Positions 30,701 through 44,600 of a stretch of DNA of 64,000 bases are shown piece by piece. This DNA is from Ridgeia piscesae (lineage: Eukaryota; Annelida; Polychaeta; Sabellida; Siboglinidae): the NCBI GenBank assembly GCA_025642075.2, contig JAODUO010000058.1, positions 404,501-468,500 on the forward strand, read 5' to 3'. The translations under genes were made by a program, and so were the position numbers. Every line of letters starts with the position of its first letter. The first letter of the stretch is position 1. The notes beneath the pieces were generated by a model. The model saw nothing but the letters and a program-made list of their open reading frames with translations, ran no database searches and had not been told where the DNA came from.

Positions 30701-33700
30701 TCGGAAGACACTGCATCAAGTCTAACCCACTGATTTGTTTTGAAAATGTAAATAACATAGTTGCGTTTAACAAAGTTGTATATTTCTAAATTATATTTAT
30801 CCAGATAAATATAATATATAATGGATATATATATATTTCTTGTACAGTAATATATTGTAATACTATATCTCAAAAATGAATGTTATGTCTAGATAAATTA
30901 AATTTACAAAACAGTTGCACAGTTACAAACAGAAACAATTTCTCAGACTCACCAGAACTCTCCAGGACCTTGGGGCGATGCGACTTCTTTTTCGTCACCG
31001 TAAACGGACTCTCGCACACAGACCGCTCACACTGTCCAGCGGTCACTTCCTGCCGGTCAGCCTCGTCCTCGCTGTCTGCAATCACGGAACACCCCATCGA
31101 CGCGTCACGTAGCCGTGAGTGGTTTGGGGTGACATCTGGTGACTCCTCCACAACCGTTCCTGTGACGACATCTTGGTTCCGTTTTCTCGGCATCTCTGTT
31201 GAGTTGAGGTTTAGATGTTTGGAGAACATGTCGTAGTCAAGAGTTGACGTGATGTCGTTGAGACTGGACTGGTGGCATCTTGCAGCGACGACAGGCTCCT
31301 CACAGCGAGGTGAAAATACGAGATGTTCCATCGTCACGGAGACATTTGCTGCGGGGCTTACTGAGTACCGCAGAGACTTCCTGCTTCGTCGACGAGAAGC
31401 TGACGCTGGAGTGTTGGTCACAGAGAGTTGTCTCTGCTTCGCACCACTCGATGGCAGCACTGGTGTCATTAACTTGGCAGGAATGGGATCGGGGTGTGTC
31501 GGGGAGGGTGTTTCAACAGCGAGGCTAGCTAATGATGGCGCCACATCATTCTTGTTCGGTGTTGCATCCTACAGCAAAGAGGTTAACTAAAATAATACCA
31601 GATGTTTTATTATGTTTTTTAACAATATTTCTTGGCTTGACATTGGCCATGTAACTGGTGGATGAACGACATCATCAATGACAAGCTCAGGCCAATATTT
31701 AAGATTGAGACTTATTAAAGATAAGTATTTGTTGCGACATTATAAAAACTCCAAGGAAAATAATCGTCTCATTTCTAGCACCATAATAATGATTTGATAT
31801 TAGTAAAAACATTCATGTCACACTCATTAACTTCAAACCCCTTCTCCAAAAGTTTCAGTTGTCTAAGTTACAAAATAAACAATTTATTTTCCACCCCCCC
31901 CACATTAAAATAATGGTGATTTGACATGTGTAACCTTTAATATTCGGGATGAATAACAGTGTGAATGAAGTATATAAAATTGGTATGTGTCTTTAAAAAC
32001 TTGCAAATTAACAGCAGGTGATTGTGTTTGATGTCATCAAAACATTTCATTACATTTTCCTTGCTTGGACAAGTAGATATTTTAGCAGGCAAATGGATTT
32101 CAAAACAAGTAAAAAATATTATTCCTATATTATGTATGGAAATAATTTGTGACAGACATAGCACTACTATAAATACAATTACAAGTTGGCTATATTAAAG
32201 GGTCGACCGTAAAGATAAGCTCGATTGTAAATGAAATAAAATGAACTATCCTAAAGTGTGAAATAAATATACATACCTCAGACGTCTGACTGATGTCTAG
32301 TCTGCTCATTGTTGTCTCCAAGGTGTCCTCGGTGTCAGAAGGCATCTGACTGAGGTCAATGACATCTTTGTTTGTGTCACCAAAGCCACCAGCTGATGCT
32401 GGAGGTGCTGCAATTGACAAATGACAGTGAATGAACATTGATGGTTTGTCATGTGGCTGTAATCGAATCCAGAAACCAATGGCATATTTAATATGTATCC
32501 AATTCATCAAGTATCAGATGTTTGGTGTGTCTTTGTCAACAGGTCAACCTCTGGCGTGACATACTATAAACAAGTGTTTATCTCATTAGATGTCTTACGG
32601 TCAAAGTTTAGTCTATACTAATAGATGATGTTATAACATTGGCTAGTTTGCCATTACATAAAAATTGGTAATACCAAAGCAAGTGTTCCTTAGATTCATT
32701 CAGAAAGCATAAAGCAGAACAATTCACCAATTATAAGCCACGTTGCTAAGTTATCTCTTGCAAATACCATGGCTTCTGTTAGATTCACTCCCCCCCCCAC
32801 TATTATGATCGACAGATTCAACCCAGACAATAAAAGGTTTGCTAGAGTTTCAACTGTAATTCATCATAGCTAACTGTATATTTAAGATAATTTGATATCG
32901 CACAGGGACCCAACAACGTGACTTGAGAAGTGGCACCAGACAAGAGAACTGTAATCACACAATCAAGCTTTGTTTTTTATTCTTGTTAGCAGTATTGGGA
33001 AACAAATTATACTTATATACAACTGTGCAACATAAAGCAAAATTTTCTACAGAAAACCTACACAATTTCTGCACAGTTCTATAAAGATGATGTGGCATTA
33101 AAATTTATGTAGAGTAGTTTACTGGCCACATGCATTTTAAACTATAACTTCTAAAGTAAAAAAACCAGATTGAAGCTTCCATAAAAACTTGAATGTCAAA
33201 ACCTACACTTTGGAGCAATCTACCCCCTGCTGTTAGAGAAAAGGACACATATATTTTAAAGTTTGCTTCTCTTCTTAATCTTTATGCATACCAAATTTTA
33301 CAGTCAATTTAATTAATATATTTTAACATATTTAACTTAATTATTTGGTTTATATCTATATACAGCAGACCATATTGTTTATTTATCATATATATTGTTT
33401 ACTTATCTTATATAGTTACCACCTTTGAGCAAATTTTTAACACAGATACACAGCTCTTCATAAATGTTTCCAAATAATAAAATTCTATCAAATATATCTT
33501 GCAGATAATGGTACAGGAGTGTATATACCTGGCAGTCTACTGGGCATGTGGTGGTCAGTGTCCTCGTGGCATGGGTGGACAATGGGCATGTCCTCATGCC
33601 GCCAAGGCTGTCCATTTGCCGTTGGAGGAGTCAAACGGCTCGAAGCCGACTTCTTCTTACCCTTGACCACTTTGTTTGGCTGATCGGCTGCCTCAGAGCC

Positions 33701-35600
33701 GGGGTAGCGCCCCATCTGTCTGGCTAGTTCCTTATTTTCACGGCACTCAGTTGTCAGCTGTTCCTGAGCTTTGGCTACCTGCCAACAAATGGCGTAATGG
33801 TATTTATGCAGGGAACAACACAGACACAAGTATGATATGAAAAAGGGCAAATGGATGACGTTTGTTTGTTGAGGCTTTTTGGCATACTGTGATAATTCAA
33901 AAAAGAAATGTGGAATCTGCAACCCGATGCCAGGGTTGTGATCTTGACCTCATACTGACCTCAGGCTGCTAGAGCCCACATTTCAACATGTAACGTAGTA
34001 GCGTGGTATACCTTTGAGCGGAATTCCTTTAACTGATGAACATAAAAGACGGTACATTGTTAAAGATATTGGCATGTAAGAAGTATTTTGTTATTATCTA
34101 CGTGAATCTGTCTGGTTGTAATCCACTGTGTTTGGTGAGCTGTTACTGTGAGTGGGCATCTATTTTATATCTTGTAAAATGTCTCTCACAAATATACCAG
34201 TCACTGGAATGTCCTAATTTTTATTAATTGAAATGCAAAACTGTCAAATTGCAAATCAGTCAAATGTTACCGATAGTAAATTTTATACAACTTGTAAACT
34301 AAGTATAGCTGTCACTTATTCTGTATCTGACACACGCACGCACGCACATGCGCACGCATGCACACACATGCATGCACACACACACGCACACATACACACA
34401 CACATACACAAACACAAACAATATTAATTAAATTTTATTATTAGTTCATTAAAGAACTACAAAAAGTAATATTAAAACAATAATAATAATGTCATATTAA
34501 CCAATTAGATCCTGGAACGGCCGAACATTTCGTAATTGTTTATAGTTATATTTTCGTAATTATTTTTATTTCTGTCATTTCATGTTTATTTATTTTGACT
34601 CTTTTTTCATTACAGGAAGAAGAAGACGAAGAAGAATTATGTTTTCTTCGACCAGTATTTCACCAAAAACACACATACATTTCAAACAACTTGCACCATG
34701 AACAGACACAATGTTTTGTTTGTCAATAAACACAGTTGCAACTAATTTGATTGATTCAATGGCTTTATTACAGAGATATTTTAATACATGCGTGTATAAC
34801 ACAATGCCGGCCATTTCGAAAATGTTTATTCATATATTTTGCATGACAAAATGTAGTGTAACTTGAAAAATAACCGTCAGTATTTTATAATGTTTTCATT
34901 GTTGAAAAGCTAACATTTATAGCTGCATTTTATTCACTGGGTTGAATAGCTAGGGCAGTATCAATGTCAGTCGCTAAGTAGAATAACTTTCACAAATTGT
35001 TAAAAAAATATTATGTGCTTTGCAAATTGTGATCAAGTGTCAACATTTTATGACTAAATCATATTTCTATGTGTATAGGCATGTGGAGAAATTAGTACTA
35101 TTCAAAATAAACACAACTTGTAATTAACAATATTGAATAGATTTTTTTCTACAGATTTTTTAACACAGAGGTAAAATCGCTCAAAAATTGCCAGAAATCC
35201 TGGGAACAAGAGGACATGTATTAATAAAATCCTAGGGCCTAATGGGATAAAAAAGAAAACATATTTAAATAAAATTAATATAGTTCCATTCATTACAGAA
35301 TCAATAAAATTGTAACATTATCAAAGTAATGTACATTAAAGATAACTTTCAAAAAATATATATGTATTACATATCAACTGTGGTAATACAGCATAACAAT
35401 TAGTTTAAAAAAACAGTTTCATAAAATGTGTACAGTCAATGTCATGTCCAGGAAAGTATACTAGTAATATTCAAACACACAGACTCACACATACACCACC
35501 TATACTCCGTTGCTAGTGCATTAGGGTCATTGTTCATGTTCCAAAAATCCTAAATAGAGGATACTTGAACTAAGTACACCCATTTCCCATACACACACAC

Positions 35601-35631
<31 letters not shown>

Positions 35632-38600
35632 CCACCCACCCACCCACCCACCCACTCACTCACTCACACACTCACTCACACACTCACTCACTCACTCACT
35701 CACTCACTCACTCACTCACTCACTCACCACTCACTCACCCACCACTCACTCACCCACTCACTCACTCACCCACTCACTCACCACTCACTCACATGGGTAG
35801 TACAGCAGAAGGTGTGTTGTGAGTGCGTACCCTGCCAGTGATGTATTCTCTCCCCTTGGTGGCGCTGTTGTCATCAGCTGGGGGTGGGATCGCATCCGTC
35901 GTAAACATCTCGTTGTGGTGACTAATGCCAAACATCTCTGAAACAACACAAGTTCTGTGAGAGTCAGACAACGTCTGGTTCTTTCTCTACATGGCTGACC
36001 ATGTTTACACACGCCATTTTCTTAGTCCAAATCTGCACGTTTTACTTTCAATTTAGAATTCCAACGCAACTCACTGTTGTTGTTATGACTACATTTTTAT
36101 ATAGCTACTGATTACTCCATATGTTACTTCCATTATTCCACATAATCAATATTGCCTAAAAGGCTGTCTGGTTTACACCAACACTGTTTATCGTTAATTC
36201 AAATGCACAGTGCAGTAACATACAGCTACAGCAACACAGGCTGGTAGAAACGGGTGCATTACTTGAGCCTCAGAATGTGCTAAACTGCATCATGTGTGTA
36301 GTGCAAATATACCTGGATGACAATTTTGAATGATTTATTTAATGCATCGATTTACAACACACTGTTATATTGGAAAACCCAGTGGGCCTGGATTCTACAT
36401 AAAATTAACCTGTACTACAATTTTACAGTAAAAGGATACAAAATCACAGGACAGTTTCTGTTGGTTAACACAGCTGTGTCCTAGTCCGGTGAGGTTCACT
36501 ATCTTAAAGGCCAATTGTTTTTAACAAATCTGCTGCGGTTTGTTTGAAATCTATCTAGTATCACGAATATTTCCTCTTCAATGCCGCAAGTTTTTCATTT
36601 GAAACAATTGTAACAATTTATAATAAAAAACATATGGCAAGATTCAATTTTTTACAACAAATATGTGGCCCGTATTCTTATGAACGAATGCTTTGTTCTA
36701 TTTTTTTAAATTAAATGTAGACATTCAGTTAAAATGTGCCATTTGGTGATGGGCTCATCGTCATACACTGTGGCGATCAATCTGGGGAAAACTGAAATAA
36801 AATAAAACCAAATTATCCTGCTGAGACCTGAGTCAACACACATGACATCAGCACGTGACCAAGTCCGACAGCTGATTGGAATTTTTTATAAAATAAAACA
36901 AATTGTAGAGCCTTGTCAAATATACCTAGTGTGTGTAGGAAGGCGATGTGTTGATCGAGAGACGAGTCGGTCGTCTCCTGGCCTCCGTGTAGTTCCTGCA
37001 GCTGCAGTTGGGTGATGGACATTTTAGGGTTGTCGAGAACAAACAACTCAAAGAGCTCCTGCTTCGAGAAGTACCTGCCCAAATGAAGCAACACACTGTT
37101 TTGTCAACACCGTAGAATTAGTGATATAGGAAAATAGGCAAAATGTTACAAAAAATTGTCAGATGAGCGAGGTTGGATTGGCTGATTGTACGATGAATGA
37201 GTCTGGTTGATCCCATGCATGCAAGCCAGGGCTGTTTGTACGATGCATGAGTCTGGTTGATCCCACGCATGCAATCCAGGGCTGTTTGTACGATGCATGA
37301 GTCTGGTTGATCCCATGCATGCAATTCAGGGCTGTTTGTACGATGAACGAGTCTGGTTGATCCCATGCATGCAAGCCAGGGCTGTTTGTACGATGCATGA
37401 GTCTGGTTGATCCCACGCATGCAATCCAGGGCTGTTTGTACGATGCATGAGTCTGGTTGATCCCACGCATGCAATCCAGGGCTGTTTGTACGATGAATGA
37501 GTCTGGTTGATCCCATGCATGCAATCCAGGGCTGTTTGTACGATGAATGAGTCTGGTTGATCCCACGCATGCAATCCAGGGCTGTTTGTACGATGCATGA
37601 GTCTGGTTGATCCCACGCATGCAATCCAGGGCTGTTTGTACGATGAATGAGTCTGGTTGATCCCATGCATGCAATCCAGGGCTGTTTGTACGATGAATGA
37701 GTCTGGTTGATCCCATGCATGCAATCCAGGGCTGTTTGTACGATGAATGAGTCTGGTTGATCCCACGCATGCAATCCAGGGCTGTTTGTACGATGCATGA
37801 GTCTGGTTGATCCCACGCATGCAATCCAGGGCTGTTTGTACGATGAATGAGTCTGGTTGATCCCATGCATGCAAGCTAGGGCTGTTTGTATGATGAATGA
37901 GTCTGGTTGATCCCATGCATGCAACCAGGGCTGTTTGTACGATGAATGAGTCTGGTTGATCCCATGCATGCAATCCAGGGCTGTTTGTATGATGCATGAG
38001 TCTGGTTGATCCCACGCATGCAATCCAGGGCTGTTTGTATGATGAATGAGTGTGGTTGATCCCACGCATGCAAGCCAGGCCTGTTTGTACGATGAATGAG
38101 TCTGGTTGATCCCATGCGTACAAGCCAGGGCTGTTTATATGATGAATGAGTCTGGTTGATCCCATGCATGCAAGCTAGGGCTGTTTGTACGATGAATGAG
38201 TCTGGTTGATCCCACGCATGCAAGCCAGGGCTGTTTGTACGATGCATGAGTCTGGTTGATCCCATGCATGCAATCCAGGGCTGTTTGTACGATGAATGAG
38301 TCTGGTTGATCCCACGCATGCAAGCTAGGGCTGTTTGTATGATGAATGAGTCTGGTTGATCCCATGCATGCAATCCAGGGCTGTTTGTACGATGAATGAG
38401 TCTGGTTGATCCCACGCATGCAAGCTAGGGCTGTTTGTATGATGAATGAGTCTGGTTGATCCCATGCATGCAAGCCAGGGCTGTTTGTACGATGAATGAG
38501 TCTGGTTGATCCCATGCATGCAAGCTAGGGCTGTTTGTATGATGAATGAGTCTGGTTGATTCCATGCATGCAAGCTAGGGCTGTTTGTACGATGAATGAG

Positions 38601-41600
38601 TCTGGTTGATTCCATGCATACAAGCCACGGCTGTTTGTCATGCAAAATACATCATTCATCATAACTGTGAAGTCCAAATTGCATGCATGCAATATATAAT
38701 GTGTAAATATTTCATACAGATTATAGCTGGATAATACACACCACTACCGGTAGTCCATACACTAGTAAAGATACGGGCGAACTAGTAAACCTGCCAGGCA
38801 ACTAGTCTGGTGTTCTTAATTATTTTTGTTTTTATATTTGCAGGAGTACTAAACTTTTTGGCGGATTAGTAAACTTTTGTCTTTACTAGTCCTGCTGTCT
38901 ACTAAAATAAATGCTGAAGTTCTTATCTTGCTACATGTTATAAACTTTTAATTTGATATGTCAATGATACACTCAGTTGTGGTTTGACACACTCAGCTGT
39001 GGTTTGATACACTCAGCTGTGGTTTGATACACTTAGCTGTGGCTTGATACACTCAGTTGTGGTTTGATACACTCAGTTGTGGTTTGATACACTCAGCTGT
39101 GGTTTGATACACTCAGCTGTGGTTTGATACACTCAGCTGTGGTTTGACACACTCAGCTGTGGTTTGATACACTCAGCTGTGGTTTGATACACTCAGCTGT
39201 GGTTTTTTATACACTCAGCTGTGGTTTGTGCTGGACGTTTATCGTGAATACTGTTTTGCCTACAGCTATCATTTATTGCAGCATGTATAGTATATCGTAT
39301 GGTGTGTATCGTGATACACCAGTATATCATTCCGACCCTTGCCTTACCTATGATGTGTCTTAATGTGTGGACTAAATAGTGAGTTATCACACAAACATGA
39401 ATAATAATAAATAATAATAATACACTTTATTTATACACTAAAAATCCAAAGTACAAACTCTGATCAGTAGTGTTGACAAGATTATAACATCATAAGAAAT
39501 AAATATATTAAAAGTACAAGTCAAACTTGAAGACAATTCATCGAACGATGTGATTGACCTCAGTAAAGAGAAATGTCAACTAGCCGCAGCATGATTTAAT
39601 TATTAATCACAACTGACACTAACAAGCTAATGGAGACAATTAAAGGACCGGTTCCACTGAATGGATTTCCTGGATTACATTCCGCATCTACCGGTAATTG
39701 CATTCACTGTGGGAAATCCCAAATTGTACACCCACATATACAATTCATTATACACACACATTTAACGAATGTGCGGTATGATAACACAAATGTTAATTAA
39801 TTACATGACAAATGCTTTGCATTCAACAGGTAAATGTCAGTGCAACCAACGTGTCTTCGTGGTGGTACCCCCTGCGAGGTGACACCATTATATAAGGTGG
39901 GGCCGTTGTCTCCCAATTTCATTCTGTTCTTCAGTTGATTGAAGAAGTAGCACGAGCACGTGCAGCTTAGTTCTCTCAAACAAAACTGCATATTTGCTTC
40001 TATACGAAGGTAAGTTGTTCTTCTTTTTTACGCAGGATCGTTTTTGTTGCAGCAGTAATGGCAGCGTTGGTAAATTCTTCTTTTTTGATAGATATGCTTG
40101 CTTATGTGTTTGTGAACCGGATACTATCTACGTACATGTTTACTTATGCATGGTCCTTTTTGTTACAGCAGAAATGGCAGAATTGTGGGAAGCAGCGAAG
40201 ATGCTGGCGATAATCTTCACACTACAGATTTTGGCAAACAACACAGCCACTGGCCATCCAATGCTGACATCGAGCGAGACGTACGGAGACATCTCAACGT
40301 CTTCTCACACCAAAGACATGGCCAGAAACAAACGCTGCACAGGCATGTCCTTCGATAAGAACTTCTGCAGACCTAGCTTGAAGCTGGACGAAACCATCGA
40401 CATATTGAAGAAGCTATTCCGCGTAATTCACAGAAGACAAAGAAAAACCACAGCCAAAGACACGTTCGCCATCATCCGCACACGTAAAGAAAAACGCTAC
40501 TCCAGTTGGTTTGCACGACCGCGAATATTCCGGTCCGATCTCGGTAAACGCAGTATTCGAACATTGAATGACCGTTCGTGGTTAACGAGACCCAACCAGG
40601 AAAAATAACAATCCTGTATTCGTACTGCCGATCACGGACTTTGTATCATACATACACACGCACATATATTTCTTCTGTGCAAACAATTTAAATAGGAACT
40701 GACAAAGCTGCTTTAATCCCAGTGTTGGTTGTGGTATTTTGCAGCGACATCAAGATCGGATCACGTGTCTTTGTCTAGTATAGTCAGAAGCTAGAGGGTT
40801 AACTCTTGAAATTGTGTAAGGATCACGTGGATCCTGTGTACTGACATATGTGCTTATCTGTTGGAACCAGTCAGACGGACGCGGTTAATAATCAATGCGT
40901 AGACAGGATTTATGAATTAGGATTAAGGATAGTCAGGATTGGTATTATCTTTAGTTAGGTTAAACAAAAATGTTACTATCATAATCAGTTAGGTTAGTTA
41001 ATGTTGCAGTAATTAATATATCACTCACTCATTCGCTCATTTACATATGGGTCTTGCGACTTAATTAACACGACTTGGAATGTAATTAGACACATAGATA
41101 TGTTCCTTACAGATGGTTTGTGCTGCTGATTGCTTTTACAAAAGGTGACATACTAACATTTAATTAAGAGACACACGTGTGTATAAATATAACATCGGAA
41201 ATGCTATGCATTGTTCCGTGACAATGACTATGTAGTACCAATTCCTTCTCTTCCTGTTGTGCTGGTTGTTTTACCCCCAGCTGCGTTCTCTGGGAAAAAC
41301 TGGTTCTGTCATAATAGCAATTGTGTGATTAGGGAGTGGTAATTGCTCTCCATTGTTGGGAAAAGCATGTACTACGTGTGTGCGATAAGATTGTTTTATA
41401 TAATGTAATATAATATAACATATTTCTGCAGATGAGCTGGTATCAACTGAGATGAGTCGTATGTTCAAATGTGCTTCAGGGATTTACAACATATTGTTGT
41501 TTAATCCTTAATAAAATACATGACAAATTGTTCCGTCTGTCGTATTGTCTACAAAGTGGCCAAACATCTGCTTCCGCACATTAATTGCAGCGGGGCTAAA

Positions 41601-44600
41601 TTGTTCCACGAAAAGTAATGATGGTGTTTGACTGAACAGTTCTGAGAGGTGTATAAGGTGTTTTGGGCAGTGATATTTAGCAGCAACATCAAGTCCAGAA
41701 CACGTGTCTGTGCAGCCAAAGGTTACAGCCATTAGACTCTGTAAGAAACTCACTGTGAAATCATGCCCTGGATGATATGAATTGACTGACATAGGTACGT
41801 ATTCGTTGAGACCAACAAAGCAACTGTGATGAATGGCTGATGTGTACACGGGTATTATGAATGAGGGTTTAAGATAATTCTTATGACTACTTCAGCTAAA
41901 GATAGTTGTTACCATAATTAGTTATGGTTGAGGTTAGTTAATGTGGTAATAATTAGGTCGGGTTGTAGCTGTGGTTAGGGTTAGGGGAGTTAGTATTACT
42001 TATGGTAAGACTGCCAACGAATATGCCATCAATCACCCTGCTAGGCAACATTTCTCCCTCCCTCCCTCCGTCCGTCCGCCGTCCGTCCGTCCTTCCGTCC
42101 GTCCATCCCTCCTTCCCCAGGGGTAATTCAATGACTGACTGACTCACTGACTGACTGGCTGACTGACTAACTCACTCACCGGAACGGATTCTCTGACTCC
42201 CCAGTGGCCTGCTTGGTGATGGAGTTCTTGAAGATCTGTCTGCGGTAGATCTTTTCCTCAACACTACCGCATGTGATGAGGCGGTACACGACTACGTCCT
42301 TCTCCTGACCAATGCGGAAGGCACGGTCCACGGCCTGCGCGTCCGTCGCCGGGTTCCAGCTCGGATCATCTGAGATGAAGAGACTAGGCTAGCGCTGTCG
42401 ATCGCCAATTTGCGCCATAGGCGAAACGGTTTGCTATTTGGCGAAAATAAAATAAAACTCTTCGCCAAAATGGTAAAACGTTATTTTGGTCATTATTATT
42501 GACGTTATTATGGCTGTATTATTCATCGCCTGGTTCTGTTGAAGTTGCCTAAACGATTGCATATCGCACCGACCCAAATTATACAAATAACCAGTCAGTG
42601 TGACATGCCAAGCAGGGTATACAATAAGCTCGGATCATCTGAGAGGGAGAGATGTGTTTATCTGACCAAAACATACATCAGGGTCTATTCGCTTCTGGAC
42701 ATTTGAAATTCAAAGTAATTCAAGACTTTAAAAGGCAATTTGGAAAATAAATGCAAGACTATTTTAACAACAGATTTAATATTAATTCACTTGTAACCAC
42801 CATTTACTCATCCTGACAGATGGGCTAATAATAATTTTGATTGACAACAGTTTGACAACCTTTCTCCCTCCCTCCCTCCCTCCCTCCCTCCCTCCCTCCC
42901 TCCCTCCTCCTCCCTCCCTCCTCCCTCCGTCCGTCCGTCCGTCCGTCCGTCCGTCCGTCCGTCCGTCCGTCCGTCCGTCCGTCCGTCCGTCCGTCCGTCC
43001 GTCCGTCCGTCCATCCCCAGGGCTAATTCAATGACTGACTGACTGACTGACTGACTGAGGCTTTCCTAGATTAAGTTGGAAAATTCAAGGTGTTCAAGGC
43101 CTTGAATTTGGTCCAATAAAATACAAGGCTTTTCTATAAGTCCAAGGCCCAGAACGGAACTTGTGTATGTACAATAAGACAGAAAATACAAATATAATCA
43201 CCAGTTTTACAAAGAGACATTGGGAGATCAACCGTCACTCAGATCAGACTGGTCGCCATTGTGAGACCACCCCCTGGCACAGAACAGTTCTTGTGGTCCA
43301 TGGCTGAGACGACACTGAACCGCCATTGTTTTGCCAAGACAAAGCCGGATTCATAGGTGAAATTTAGAACACAAGAGCAGCTTTTATAAGCTGTGTAATG
43401 ATAAAGTTTATCTAATAATAACAGGGAATATTTAACAAAAAAGTTGCAGAAGACGACTGGGAATAAACCTAATGGTGGGGCACAACGGAACTGCTATAAG
43501 ACAAAAACTGAGCAGGTTCACCAGGTAGTCATTTAAACAGTTGGGTGAACTGGAGCGAATGAAACTGACAAAACAATAATGTTTGTAAACGCCATTAAAT
43601 TACTTCTCCAGGCCTCAGAGAAATAGCAATCACCACGCATGCAACAAACTAAATGCGAATGAAACTGACAATTGTGAAATGGCAACAAAAGGTTTCCAAC
43701 ATTGTGAACTTACAGATAATGACCCTATCGGCTGCTGTGATGGTGAGTCCAACGCCTCCAACCTGAAAGAAACACACCTTGCAATCAACATGTACACAGC
43801 CGTTATTCTCAGCCTACATATACTTGAGAAACTATAACGTTCAACGCCATTAAAATGAATCCACACGAAAACAGACAGCTTGCTACAGACAATTCCATAT
43901 TGTTTAGAAAATTCCATGCCTTCTTAACTTCAGCTGGTTTGAGATAATTTCAAATAGACAATTGTAAAACAACAAGACATATAAACTAGTGAAAACGTAT
44001 CAATTGATCCATAAAAAACACTAGGGTTGTTAGCAGGTCGTTTGAGCAGACAAAAAATTATGAGGTAGAACTGGAGACTAACAACTTTAAATGTTGTAGT
44101 CGTACTATAAGCTGCAATTTAGAGTGCAAGATGGTCATCGACATTGACTGTTCCTTTTAGTAAATAAAAAAATGCTGAGGTATCATTGTAAAGCTCATAT
44201 GATCTGTGTAATCGACAGATTCAAAAGGACCCATTTGTAGGTCGCCTTATGACACATCTACACACCTGTGTTGACACATCTACACACCTGTGTTGACACA
44301 TCAACTCACCTGTGTTGACACATCAACTCACCTGTGTTGACACATCAACTCACCTGTGTTGACACATCAACTCACCTGTGTTGACACATCAACTCACCTG
44401 TGTTGACACATCAACTCACCTGTGTTGTCAGCAGGAACACGTTAATAGACGTGTCATTTGTGAACTTCTCAATGATCTTTTCTCGCTCAGGCAACTGGCG
44501 GATTGAACCGTCAAGCCGGATGATTGAATGACCCTGGCAACAGAACGGTTGCTAGAGTCAGAGTGATTTAAAGGGATGATTGAATGACCCTGGCAACAGA

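Noticed and set aside
37118..38645. Large - strand frames of [14 protein letters not shown] repeats
   Set aside because: 50-bp array open by chance in three frames at once. It lies in an intron between well-phased exons.
42808..43034. Asp-Gly-Arg-Thr and Val-Arg-Pro-Ser repeat frames
   Set aside because: Translations of CCGT/CCTC tetranucleotides.
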